64,000 nucleotides of DNA from Oopsacas minuta (taxonomy: Eukaryota > Porifera > Hexactinellida > Lyssacinosida > Leucopsacidae). Positions 12,363-23,639 of the stretch are shown here, piece by piece. Under the pieces are notes generated by a model. It was given only the letters and a program-made list of their open reading frames with translations, made no database searches and had not been told where the DNA came from. The DNA is taken from contig JAKMXF010000315.1 in assembly GCA_024704765.1 (NCBI GenBank), positions 211,084 to 275,083 on the forward strand, given 5' to 3'. The first letter of the stretch is position 1. Each line of letters opens with the position of its first letter. The position numbers were made by a program, and so were the translations under genes.

Positions 12363-14149
12363 TTGTTGATTCTCCCTTGTGCTATGTGTCAAGAAGCGTA
12401 TCGGTTTGGACCAAAGAAACATGAACCCCAGCAAATTCGACACAAATCTGTTGGTAGACTGGTAGAAAATTCTCCTCAACAATTTGTAAAGTTGTGCAAT
12501 AAATGTTTTCTTAAAGTAGGACGAGGCATTCGCCATGAATGCTCTTCTTCTAATGCTGTTACCAACACCAGACACTGCTTAGGTAAAAAAATCATTAGAT
12601 AAATTTGTAGGAGATGATATCGTTAAGCGTTTGGATGTAAGTGATGATTTATACCTCGAACTACCACGTATTTCAGGAGGCATCCGGTTTATCTTACAGA
12701 TAGTTCTTCTTTGAATAAGTCTGCTTCAAGTAGTGTACCGTCTGTCAGTCTTGAACTCTCAGATATGTTACAAATAAAGACTGAAGGAAATCTAAGTAAT
12801 AACGATCTTAAGTCAGTTATAAGTATATTGAGAGGTAAATTAATTGGCACCCCAGGGAAGAAATTATTTTACACCGCTCGATATTAAATTATTGGTCAAT
12901 TCTTTGAAGTTTGCCAACTAGAGCTGAACCGATCTCAGAAGAAGGGATATAGTGATATTTGCCCTGTCTGGACAGTATTCTGTTGTGATGTTCCTGGCCT
13001 TCTTAGTAAAAGATTTTCTCAATCAGATGGGATTGATATCTATAAATTACATTATAAATTAGGACTGGACTTTGGACAAGGATTTTTGAAAGTGACAATT
13101 CAACCAGAATTATCCAATAGTGTATGCGAACTGGCTATAATTTGGCTAAGCCCTGTACCAGAAAATTATCACAACCTCAAGTCAATATACTCTAGTCATG
13201 AAATCAGACGTCTAATCCTAGACCTCAATATAAGCCTAACGATTGATATAAAAGCTGCACTAATAGCTTTTGGTATCATGCCTGGCAGACATCCCTGTCC
13301 CTGGTGTACCTGGGACGAAAGGAATAATCTTGACGATATTGAGAAATGGGAGCTAAGAGGGTCAACACAGCATGCTGCACAGTATGAAGAATTTTGCAGA
13401 GAATATGGCGGATTGAAAGAAAATTCAAAATTATGCAAGGGAGTTGATAACCCCACCGTATTTCAGGATGCTGATATTCTACCTATTGAAAACATGGTTA
13501 TTCTCAATCTCGCAGAGCTACATTTGCTGCTTGGAGTAAGCCAGATACTTTATGATGTAATTGTAGAGTCCATGTCAGAAGACGAAATACAGATCCATCA
13601 GGATACTTTGAAGAGGTATAACATCAAGAAAAGTCAATACCAAAGTGGAAGCTTTGAAGGGAATTCAATGAGAATATTACTGAAACATCATGGAGATTTG
13701 TTTCTAAATAAGAATTGTAATGCCTTCATAGCATTAAGAAGATTTGACTCCGTGGTATCTTCTTGTTTTGGGATATCCAGATATACTCCCGAGTTTCACG
13801 AAAGGATCTTTGAATTTGAAGAAGCCTACAAAATGTGTGGAATTTCTTGTACAACAAAAGTAGATATAGTATGCCGCCATTTGGTTCCCTTTCTGCTAAA
13901 ATATTTACCTACAGATAATAAATTGGCTGTAGTATAAGAACAGGCATTGGAATCTAGTCACCATCATTTTAACAAAGTGTGGAGAAGATACACATTTGAT
14001 GAGGATACAGAAGGATATGGTGAGGGGTTGTTTAACGCAGTATGCGAATTTAATTTTATATCTCTTACTACTGATAATGCAGCAGATGTTTGGAAGGGAT
14101 ACAAGATGAAAACAAGATCGAGTGCAATTGATAAGATAAATGACAAGTA
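12363..14149 (+). pseudogene. transposase-like protein of unclassified transposon (GNS family), in-frame stops
   Basis: I do not recognise a named transposase family. One frame runs from a zinc-finger-like N-terminus (12363-12602; CAMC near its start, then CNKC and RHEC) through the main body to a tail (13947-14149). Stops interrupt it just after 12602, at 12885-12887 and at 13935-13937; 12888-13934 is uninterrupted. The main body contains KLGLDFGQGFLKVTI (about 13056-13100), CPWCTW (13296-13313), AELHLLLGV (13512-13538) and FEGNSMRILLK (13653-13685). A DDE-like RNase H fold is possible, with acidic residues in LDFG and ELHL, but this is inference. From memory, proteins with a CxWC plus HLxLG plus GNS signature occur repeatedly in invertebrate genomes as uncharacterised. 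A decayed paralogue lies at 4860-6520. Confidence 0.75.
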
Positions 14150-14229
14150 AAATTATATTAAAACCAGTGTGAATTAATAGTTTTCTAATATTTTTGTCTC
14201 AGTTTATATGAAGATATTCATTAGAGATA

Positions 14230-14455
14230 TTTAATACTATAAATTAACATGAATTGAATTCAAAGAGTAAGTACCACAAAATGGAAGGTGTTAGAAATTA
14301 GGTGAAAAAATATAATTAGGCTAAATTTTTGTTTTTGCGTACGAATAATTTTAAATAATGAATATTTGGGAAATAGACATGCTACTCTATCACTCCAGCT
14401 AGGTTTTGAATAAACTGTATTTTTTTGATCGATATTTGAATCTGAGCGACCCGTG
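14230..14455 (-). repeat. right TIR of unclassified transposon
   Basis: Inverted copy of 11704-11930, nearly identical over about 225 bp. It ends GAGCGACCCGTG, followed by the duplicated ATCT. Confidence 0.88.
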
Positions 14456-14459
14456 ATCT

Positions 14460-15590
14460 GCAGTTACAATTGGGACTGTTTTTCGGCGAGATAATCATTC
14501 ATTTCCTGTTGCGGTCGGATACAGCAGGATATCGGATTGGAACCTGATATCCGCTACAGCACTACGCCAAACTCATTCAAAAATATTTTAGGTTGGGCCA
14601 TATGGCCAATCAACTCCCAACCTGACTTCCTACTCAACAATAATATAGATTTAATTACAAGAAAACTTCACAGTTCTAGATAACAATTTGAATTATATCC
14701 AGATAAAATAATGTAATGCTACTTAGAATTCAATACATATTCCAAATTTCAGTGTCAAACCCCCAAAATGAGGTATCAAGGAGTAATATGGCAACATTTC
14801 TACCTAATTCAGTGTATTGCTATGGTATGAAGCCAATATGACTCAGTATGAAAAATCCATGCGCTATCTTGCATTCATTAGCAATTGTTTTAAAGCTTTA
14901 CACTTGCCCAATACCAAATCACAATTACAACATTTTGTACAGCTCTCTATATATGAACAGTTGACCACCTCCCTTGGTTAAATAGGTAATTTCCAATAAA
15001 TCCCCGTTATTGCTTAAAATATAGTGTTCGTTGATGATATATTCCTACATCCAAAGGTCAACACAAATACTATCTAGTCGTCTGTTGCTTCTCATTTTAG
15101 TTTATTCAACCCAACAGTGGGATTAATAAGCTTCTAAATCGGACTATAAGTGCGGGAAAATTTTGATTCTCCTTTCAGAGTCTCCGTACATAGATATGAG
15201 CCTCTTACTGATTTCCTTCCGGGTTTCCAGTAGCCTACACATGTTTTTCTCTTTTGTATATAATCAATTGTCAAAACTTCTGCCTCCAAATATCTAAGCA
15301 AGCTACTATGCGATATGCCATGTTAGCCTGTGACTTCGAACTTTTACTACTGACACTATCACTTTTCTGTTACTATATAATTCTCACATAAGAATTGTAT
15401 TAGAGGGCGTTAAATTAGTCTTCCCGGTCATGTTATATCTCAGGAATTAGTCAAGTATATATCTGGCTTTCATATATTATAAGTCCATATAGTTAAACTC
15501 CATATACTGATGGTTTCAAGCTTATTCAATACAAATTATGAATTTTTGAGATAGTTACGTGTAGTCAATTTATACCCACTGTTGAATTTA
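14460..15590. other. no gene recognised
   Basis: AT-rich spacer between the unclassified transposon and a mariner relic. A short palindrome near 14520-14555 (CAGGATATCGGATTGGAACCTGATATCCG) is the only visible structure. Confidence 0.4.
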
Positions 15591-15609
15591 TGGCTTAAAA
15601 GGATGATAA

Positions 15610-16663
15610 TTTCAAACTCAAATGGCGAGCTTGCATAGAGTTTCGCACAATACTCAAGATCCAGCCCGTACAGATCTTCAGCGAGTTACAGGAGACATTG
15701 TGCGTGGATTGCCCTTCCAGATCTACTGTAGAGCGATGGGCTGTCCGTTTTAGCTCTGGTGATGCTGATATCGCAGATTTGCCTCGATCTGGAAGACCGG
15801 TATCCGCTACCACTTCTGAGTATATAGCACTCATTGAAAGTATGGTCATGGAAGACAAATGCATTACTGTCAATCAGTAATAACAAAGTATGGAGATTTC
15901 ATCCGGAGCTATTCATACAATTCTGACGACTGAGCTTGGCTACCGATCGATTTGTGGGAAATGGGTCTCGCATAAGCTCAGTGAGAATCAAAGGTTGGCA
16001 AGACTGAATATTGCCAAGAAACTTTTGGAAACTTATGAGAACTGCGATTCTAGACGCTTAACAGAGATTATTACTGGTGACGAGACGTGGCTGTACTATT
16101 CAACATCATGTAGCAAGTATAAGAAGCGATCATGAGTGGGGGGATAACGACAACCGACGAAAATTCCTAGGCCCGACTAGAGAAAACCTAAGATTATGTA
16201 TACCATCTTCTTCAGTAGTTATGGAATTGTCTTGCAATTACCTTGTGAGAATGACAAAGCAGTTACTGCTACATTCTTTACAGAGCATGTGTTTCGAAAC
16301 TTGATAAAGAATATAGAAAGTACCGCCCGAAAACCGGAACGGAACTCGAGGAATGAAGATTTTGATTGATAACGTCATGCCCCATACAGCTAAGCTTGCC
16401 AAAAACTTCTTGGATGTAGAAGGATTAGAATTACTTCCTCATCCACCTTACTCACCAGACCTAGCTCGTGTGATTTTTTGCTATTCCCCAAGCTTAAAAT
16501 CTACCTTCAAGGCAAAGATTTTAACACATTACCAGCACTCGGAACGTGCCTGTACCAGTACTTCAAATCCACCTCCGAAGAAGAGTACAGAAATCTGTTT
16601 TACAAGTGGGGGGGAGAGTTCAAACTTTGCATATCTTCAGGAGGCGTTGAATTTGAATAAATA
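15610..16663 (+). pseudogene. mariner transposase relic (DD34D)
   Basis: Plus-strand pieces in mariner order. At 15698-15880 there is STVERWAVRFSSGDADIADL followed by PRSGRP. At 15890-16135 there is a GAIHTILTTELGYRSICGKW segment, then ITGDETWLYY with the first catalytic aspartate. At 16353-16664 LIDNVMPHTA carries the second aspartate, followed by PHPPYSPDLA. The DFLLFPKLK continuation is shifted into the frame of 16478-16660. The NVMPHTA-to-CD distance fits DD34D. Two consecutive stops near 15878, a large loss around 16135-16340 and frameshifts make it inactive. Clear terminal repeats were not found. Confidence 0.88.
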
Positions 16664-16679
16664 ATGTAATGAATTAGTG

Positions 16680-17389
16680 TGTATAGCGTTTGTATCCTGT
16701 TCGATGATATCAACTGCAAGACTTATTGAAAGCCCTACCATTAGCTTAGTTTGTTTTGAATTTCTTTATTTCTTGTCCGACAGTCTGCAAAGTAGTGCAT
16801 TTTGCACAAGAATCTTGAGTGAGGAGAGTAGACTTTCACGAACTGGATGAACTTCCTCAGGGACCTATATGTTGAGGATTCTTTAGTCAATTCTCAACCA
16901 ATTGGGGCAAAATTCAGAAAATTGGTTCTGACTGTGTATTGTATTTATGTATCAATATAGAGTGGCGTCACTAATTCACGGAACGGAGCAGAAAGGTTTT
17001 CCTGAAGAAATTTTAATTTTGTGTTTGTTGCACATTTTGGCTGGTAAAACCCCACCTTTTCTAGAAAAGACTATACAGGTGGAAAACTAAAGTTTTCTAG
17101 CTCTCCATAGTACATAAGAATGATACTAACTAAATTTAAGCGCCTTTTTGGAATTTTAAGTTGACATTTAGAGGATACCGATAGAGTCAATCCTTTGACA
17201 TTCCAAAATTACTAAAGATCCTTGAGAGATGCTGGAAGAACAGCTATACTCAAAATAGGACATGAACTCTATTTAACATACACTTAACCGCATTAATACT
17301 TACACTAACTAACGATCAAAAATAATTCCCCTTATCTTGAGTCCATATTAACTTCAGTAATATGCTTAGGAGTAGGAAAATTTTGAGAG
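16680..17389. other. no gene recognised
   Basis: AT-rich spacer up to the left target duplication of the RAG1-like element. No supportable feature. Confidence 0.4.
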
Positions 17390-17394
17390 TTAGG

Positions 17395-17405
17395 CACAGT
17401 GGTAC
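17395..17405 (+). repeat. left terminal heptamer/TIR of RAG1-like element
   Basis: CACAGTGGTAC, preceded by the TTAGG duplication. No convincing RSS-type nonamer at 12 or 23 bp spacing. Confidence 0.85.
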
Positions 17406-18278
17406 ACCCCCTGGAAATTGGTCAAAATTTCAATCCGATATTTAGTAACCATTTAAAGTTAATTGGAAAGAGAACTATCCAATTACTTGAAATGCCTAAA
17501 ATTGTTATGATCCATCATTTAGTTTGGGAACAACTGGAATGTATATGAGCATTACAATTTCTTGCTCAGAAATTATTCTTGAAAACCACAGATATTCATT
17601 TATATCAATGAACTTAAATTCCAGTATCTAAGCAACTAATACATTCCAAAGACTTCATTCCATTGCATTTTCGACTACTCTCTTATTATAGTGATTATAT
17701 AAGCGGAGTTCAAATAATAAATCCTTAAAATAGCTCAAATATTTTTATAAATTTTTCTGTTGGATATTTCTGTCGCAACTCAACTTCGAACTCCCATAAC
17801 TTCATCTGTCGCGTTCTGTCAAGTTGTCGCCTGAGTTTTATTATATAGCATTTTTAATTCTCTATAAAATACAACAATTTTCAGGTTCCCGAAAATTCGC
17901 GCAAATATAGTTTCAATCACATGAACTTTTGAAGTTATCTAATATTTTAAAAAATTCTCTTTTCAAAATTTATATTAATATTATGGTTGCTTAGCGACAT
18001 AATCAAAACGTAAAGTTATTTACAATTTTATGCTTGTGTTTACAAAATTCAGCTTGTAATTAATACAAATAAATGTTCTCATCACGTATTTTACAAAGAT
18101 TCCATTAAAAAATCAACACTCTTCTACTGTGAGAAAGTTTCGTCAAATTTCCTTAATTCTTAGATTTCAGAATGTATTTATAAGCTCATAAAACAACATG
18201 CATATACGTATATATAATCTTACTTTTTGCCCTGTATTTACAATATTGTTAATAAATAATATATTAATAATCTAGAAA
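17406..18278. other. 5' non-coding part of RAG1-like element
   Basis: About 870 bp between the left end and the first transposase codon, without a recognisable reading frame. I see no kelch-repeat (RAG2-like) coding sequence here. Confidence 0.5.
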
Positions 18279-20329
18279 ATGGAAAACTTTCAAGCTTTTC
18301 AGTTTTATTGTGAGCATAAATTACTTAGCACTCGTTTAATCGCAGACCAATATATTTAAACTCATGGTATTGATCGAAATCAGCAAAATTTCTTTCGTCT
18401 GAAGTTCAATGATATTCGAAAAGAGAGAGCCTCTTTTCATAAATATTCGGACCTTGATACTTGGAATTCCATGTGCTTCTGTCCTCTGTCAAAGAAGCCT
18501 AGGTTAAGCGCCTCTCCTTCATTAACCATTAACTTTGAAGGAGACTTTAATCTTTCAAAAAAGAAATCGCTCGCTGACTTAACGACCAGAGGTTTGAGAA
18601 ATCGGCTCTCTTCTCTTAAGTCTCACCTCGAATCAGTCGCTGCAAACGAGCATGTATCTCCAAAGACTCTTGCAACTTATCTCTTACTACTTTGTTGCAA
18701 TGAGGAGCAGGACATGAATAGTCCAATGTTTGTAAAGAGATACTCGAGAAGGGAAACTCATTTCCTATCTATCCACAATTATCACTTGATAAATCTGCCT
18801 TTCTTTTCGATTCGCTTGAGATCGGTAAAACTAAGTATTTAGAACTTCGGCGTACGTTACTATCTGAAGATCTCAAGTTACCAGGCTACAATAGTGTAGC
18901 TAAACATCGGGCTCAAATTAATTTGCTGGATGAGGTGCGTATAATTCATAGAGAATTTCCATGTGGAGTAGGTATTTCTTACACCAGACAACTCACCCAT
19001 ACAGTTGAACGCATTGTATCTAACTTAAGTCCTGACACCCTTGTCTATCCGCTAAAAGTTCGAGTATCCGATGGCTTAGATGGATCTGGGTGTCATCGAG
19101 TTTACCAGCAAGCTATTTCTATCCCTGACCTCTCGACTAAAACCTTCATTTAATTTGGTTTCAAGGTTAACGCAATCATAAATGCAAATGATCATATCCT
19201 ATGGAAACCTCATCATCCAAATTCGCCATTTTGCACTCGACCAGTTGCCCTCTTAGCCCTTCCAGAAAATGAAGAGAGTTTCAAGTTTTTGATGGGGTCA
19301 TTAATAGATAACTAAACTTCAACTATTGAAGAGAGTGGTTTGTGTTTATACAATGGCAATGCAGAGGTCAAGATCATAAGATCTTATTTCGATACAAAGA
19401 TGGCAAAAATCTTAAGCCGTGCTGGTGGTGCTAATTGTCAAATGTGTACTGCAACGTTCCAACAGATACACGATATTAGCATAGTCCAAAATGGCTTTCC
19501 CATAAATAGGACTATCCGTGATGCACGTGATGTATTTGATGAGGTTGATGAGGAAGTATTTTTGTCTTTGCCAACAAATCAAAGATTCAATTTAACACAC
19601 AAACCGATCTCATAAAAAGACATCATATCAGCTTCTCCTCTACATGCATATTTGAGAACATTTATTTGGTTCCTATTATTGATTTGCCATTTACAGCGTG
19701 GTGCTATTCAAAAATGGTCACCAACTTCGCCAATATTTCTTGGGGCCAAGAAATTTATTACTAGCCTTATTGAAGAAAAACTTAGTATATCAATTGACAC
19801 ACCATCAGTCCAAGGAGGAACCACCGCAACCGGAAATGTCGTTCGGAGATGCTTCACACGTAGCGATGATACTATGCAAGATTTTCTATATTGGGTATTG
19901 ACGGTTGTTCCTCAAGAGACACATCAAGTTGTCCCTAGAATCTTTAATAATTTGAGTGTTATCCTGAGATTGTATAATAGTAACAGGAAAGTGGATACTG
20001 AAGGCCTTGATAATGTATGCCGAGAGACTTACGAATCCATTTTAACCAATTTTTCATGGGCACATGTAACCCCTACTTTACATAAACTTCTAGCCCATGC
20101 ACCACAAATAATTGCAGATTATATCGATGGGTTTGGCTTAGAAGATTTGTCTGAATAAGGCCTTGAATCTTGTAATAAATTGGTCAGGCCACACCGTGAG
20201 AGACTCTCAAGAAAATTTAGCTTTGAGGACAACGTTAAAGATGTGTTCGTCAGGCTTATCTCTCAAAGTGATCCAATTTTAGCATCTTTCGTAATATTAC
20301 CAAAACGATTCGGAGCCAGATCTATCTGA
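18279..20329 (+). pseudogene. RAG1-like / Transib transposase relic
   Basis: A DDE recombinase related to the RAG1 core. It begins at the ATG at 18279, has a stop at 18357-18359, shifts frame near 18790, and has stops at 19151, 19313, 19613 and 20156. All landmarks of the RAG1 core occur in order. VRVSDGLDGSG carries the first aspartate (codon 19070-19072), matching the RAG1 VSCDGMGD region. HHPNSPFCTRPVALLALPEN follows (19206-19265). Then RSYFDTKM with the second aspartate (19391-19393), and the zinc pair CQMC just downstream. GGTTATGNVVRRCF lies near 19816-19857. HKLLAHAPQIIADY supplies the zinc histidines, and GLESCNKLVR the catalytic glutamate (20165-20167), one codon past a stop. The catalytic triad residues survive; the frame does not. 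Confidence 0.9.
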
Positions 20330-20708
20330 GTTAAAGACTGTCAAGATACTTTGGTGAATTCTCTAATTATAAATACGCTATAGTTTGTAGTTCAATGAAC
20401 GGTAGGTCATTTTAACAAGAAATATGGTTTCATAAGTTGATAAAAATGTACATTAAATAGTGTTAATAATATCAAAACATAAAGCACTCAATTTCTGAAC
20501 CTATAGCTCACAATTGGCTGAATTAAATTCGATAAAAAATCAAAATATTTTTGAATGTGACAATGACGTCATTACTTTCACACCCAAAGACTTAGAAAAA
20601 ATCTAGTTACGTCAATCGATCCCTTGGGTACGATTCTCCATATGTCAATAATATAGTTTAATACATTATCTAGTGCCCTAGTACCTAATTCCAGGTTTTA
20701 GCTATTTC

Positions 20709-20719
20709 GTGCCACTGTG
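20709..20719 (-). repeat. right terminal heptamer/TIR of RAG1-like element
   Basis: GTGCCACTGTG, the inverted counterpart of the left end with one difference in 11 bases, followed by TTAGG at 20720-20724. Confidence 0.85.
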
Positions 20720-20724
20720 TTAGG

Positions 20725-22519
20725 CACGCTGTATACGCCTAATTTCGACGAATACTGTAATGGGTTATCTTACGATCATAATGTCAAATGAATCGTATTA
20801 TAGTTTATTAGAAGAATTCAGTTGAATTCATTAATATTGGAATATAATTCGAAATGTGAACTGTCTATTGTTAAAGGGGAAGCTTGATAAATGATATGTA
20901 GGTCGAGTCCTAATACTACTGATACTACATAGGAGAAACTTTAGTTTTGCTTAGAGAGACAATGAATACAGATAAATATATATAATGTTAGGTTAACAGT
21001 TAATTATTAATGCACTATAAACGTGTTTGTATATTGAAAGATTCTAGATGACACATCTGTAGTGTATTTTAGCCGTATTATATGTAATAGTTGAATGGTT
21101 TGCTTAAAATTTAATTTTGGTGCTTCGAAAATTCAACTTCTCTAGGCGCGTAAGTGAAATCGAGTACGCATTTAGGCGCCTACATAAAAAAGCTGGAAGA
21201 AACCTGATTGTAGCAACTTAATATGCAAATATATGTTCGCCTTACCTTGCAATTCTATTAATCGGGTTCAGATTAACGGAGTGCCTCTGTATACATTGGG
21301 ACCGTCGAAACTGTATTTAACGAAACAAGGCATTGGACTGGTTCCGATGTGTGACAGTCTCATTCATTGTGTACTTATTCAAAAACGGTGAAATGCGTGG
21401 CAGAGAGAGGAGTGTGGATCAATATTTAATGAAAATTACGTTTACGTAACACATACTTGTCAGCCTGATTGAAGATATAAGCGCAACGGAAGGTACTAAT
21501 TTAAGGGGACATCACTGAACGTTGCATAATTACATTGGACTGGATTACAAAAAGCCTGAAAATTCAGATTTAGGCAGGTCTTGCCGGGACATTTGCCTCA
21601 ATACATATCCGGGCCGAAACTGTAGGAAGTCCCGCCAAAACTGGGACAGTCGATAAGTATGGTAATGAATGACTGCTCTATACAAGATGAAATCTAGCCA
21701 ATCAAACAACAATGAAATATATAATTCAAAATTACATCCAAAATTTGAATACAATTTGATTATATATTTTTGTGTTACAGATGTAATTATCTCATTTCCA
21801 GCTTCCCTGTAGAGTAACACAATTACCTGCAGTGAAATACAATGAATAACAAACAAATTAACATGAAAGAGTTGAGTAACCATCGTGTATTCACTCAATA
21901 TCAACAGCATGCGGATTCCTATTGTTCGACAGTGGAAGCTGTTTACTTGGGACTCGAATAATTGGGATATCCGCTTAAACGGGAATGTTTTGGACAGATT
22001 TTTGTATACAAACATAGTGTGAAATTGAGAGATCGAATTTGTTAATTGGCATTTATTACCCCGAGTACCGAACATTTTGAAGAATGTTTCACACATATAT
22101 TCTTGACTTCTATCCTGATAAACCGTCTATTTTGTTAAGTATGATTAGTTAATTTGGGTTGCAATCCCAGTTAAGCAATTCTAGTTATGGTATCAAAGGT
22201 TTTTGGTGAAATCGAGTAATGTGTATTCATAATCAGTACTAAAATTTTTTTTTTCTAACAAAGAATTTGCATATTTGATGCAACTTGTAACCTTTATACA
22301 CTTACACCTACTCATCATTGCTGGACCTTATAACCAGGGTATAGTAGTAGTGACTAGATAATATGTGACCACGTAAAACTAGCATTTAATTCGTGAATAT
22401 CCATAATAGGTTAATCCGGTTAATCGTTTAAAAGGACAAAACATTGACTTCTCAGCTCTCCTGATTAAGTGGCTTCGGCTGTAATTCTACTTGTAATGCA
22501 TATATCAATGCTATTTTAC
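20725..22519. other. no gene recognised; TTAATCGGG-type motifs
   Basis: TTAATCGGGTTCAGATTAAC near 21257 and GGTTAATCCGGTTAATCG near 22410 recall the ends of pogo/Tigger-like elements and the cluster at 35.6-36.0 kb. No transposase was found. A 183-codon minus-strand frame at 21545-22096 has no recognisable domain. Confidence 0.35.
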
Positions 22520-22695
22520 CATATTGAGCAATACAATTTTCCACAGGAATTGGCCAAGCATTCAAAATTCAATTTTCGTTGACTTTCCTTAGCTCTATCA
22601 ACTTCCCTCAACTAGTTGTTTAAGAGTGTCTATAGAGATTTTCAACCACATTACAAAAGTTGATGGTTGTGAGAGTCTGCAATTATACACTAGGT
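22520..22695. repeat. degenerate Merlin-TIR-like sequence
   Basis: The order of blocks CAATACAATTTTCCACAGGA, AGCTCTATCAACTTCCCTCA, CCACATTACAAAAGTT and GAGAGTCTGCAATTATAC follows the outer 190 bases of the Merlin right TIR (60480-60666), which reads TAATACAATTTTCTCCATAG, AGCTCTATCAGCTTCTTTCA, CTACATTAAAAAAGTT and GTCGGATTCTATAGTTGTAC. It is an old, divergent relic of the same or a related Merlin family, or of a MITE derived from it. The other end was not located. Confidence 0.6.
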
Positions 22696-23639
22696 TTAAG
22701 TTCGAATTCTTTTAAATTATACTTTGATGGTAGAGTGTACCCAAGCATTCAGTTAATATGAATATTTTAACTTAACAATCAACGTATGAAATGTGATTAT
22801 GAATGCAATCTTTTATGTAATATTCTTGCAGAAATAATAATATTATATCTACACGTAGTTATTAAAGTGTTGAATTGATAGAATCCATAGTAGTGCTTAC
22901 ACGATAATTTATCACAGAATAAATTGTTTATTTGAAAAAATCATTACCAAGTTGTTCTCCTCGAACAAATGTGCTAAAACATTCTATGTGTCATTTGTGG
23001 CATGCAGTTCCGATTCTTTTGGCCAGGTAGTTTTCTAATACTTTATGCAAAATCGTTTTAGAAGGTTATACCCCTTATATAACATTTCTAAAACGACATA
23101 ATTATATCAATACATTTCAAAAACATAAGTACACTTTCGCTAGAATAGGGAACTACTTATATCGCCACAGAAGACACAATTGTCACGCCCTTTACCACAT
23201 AGAAACACAAATAATTACCTCAGTAACGATAGCGGCTAAAGTATTATTATTTTCAATTTATGAAGTATAAACACATTGTCTGCCATAACGATGACCTCAT
23301 TATTTTGAACTTGATCATATCTAGTAAATATTTTGATAGCTTGATTATGCCACCAATCGACCTAATTTGTCAACCACTATAACCCAGCCATGAGAATCAA
23401 GCCAATTCGTCATAACACTCATTCAAAAGTTTTCTTGCTAGCCAACATATTTTTCTGGTCACTAAATATTTTTGGTCTTATTAACTCTGTATTCACTGTA
23501 TATATATGTCTATACTATATACTAATATTCACATATTGGAATGAATATCTTTTCTTCTTATATTTGTTTGCTTGTTGTACCTGTAATTGCTATTCGGGTT
23601 ATTTTGAATTTTTATATATTCTTATAATATTCTTTTTAG
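22696..23639. other. AT-rich, probable intron upstream of psmb4 exon
   Basis: Ends in a pyrimidine-rich tract and AG (23638-23639) that serves as the splice acceptor of the following exon. No earlier proteasome exon was found in it. Confidence 0.5.

Larger units (their letters stand above)
11704..14455 (+). mobile_element. unclassified DNA transposon, 4 bp target duplication
   Basis: Both ends begin CACGGGTCGCTCAGATTCAA in inverted orientation. The inverted repeats extend for about 225 bp (11704-about 11930 and about 14230-14455) with only a couple of visible differences, for example GTCCGC versus GTACGC. The tetranucleotide ATCT flanks both ends (11700-11703 and 14456-14459), a 4 bp target duplication. 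The element is 2752 bp and carries a long plus-strand coding region. Near-identical arms imply recent transposition. Terminal CAC recalls the CACTA/Chapaev/Transib groups and a 4 bp duplication fits Chapaev or Sola, but the encoded protein does not obviously match any of these. Confidence 0.88.
17395..20719 (+). mobile_element. RAG1-like (Transib superfamily) transposon with CACAGTG ends
   Basis: The left end begins CACAGTGGTAC (17395) and the reverse complement of the right end begins CACAGTGGCAC (ending 20719). Both open with the heptamer CACAGTG, identical to the V(D)J recombination signal heptamer. The pentamer TTAGG flanks both ends exactly (17390-17394 and 20720-20724). A 5 bp duplication is the known footprint of Transib and RAG-like transposons. 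The 3325 bp element encloses a degraded plus-strand transposase that aligns with the RAG1 catalytic core. Beyond the first 11 bases the ends diverge; both carry CCTGGAA nearby at different offsets. Ends, duplication and protein all agree, so the call is firm although the element is inactive. Confidence 0.93.

Noticed and set aside
13196-13456. Minus-strand frame within the unclassified transposon
   Set aside because: Shadow of the plus-strand transposase-like gene.
17395-17450. A 12- or 23-spacer nonamer beside the CACAGTG heptamer
   Set aside because: The left end has no A-rich nonamer at either spacing. The right end has GCTAAAACC about 10 bases inside the heptamer, which does not fit 12 or 23; not claimed as an RSS.
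17406-18278. RAG2-like (kelch) gene in the RAG1-like element
   Set aside because: No kelch-type repeats or long frame; 870 bp is too short for a full RAG2-like gene.
21545-22096. 183-codon minus-strand frame
   Set aside because: Long, but without any recognisable domain; sits in repeat debris with pogo-like motifs. A transcript or homologue would be needed.
23390-23638. Frame upstream of the psmb4 exon read as coding
   Set aside because: It is hydrophobic AT-rich intron sequence preceding a clear splice acceptor; beta-4 similarity starts only at the exon.
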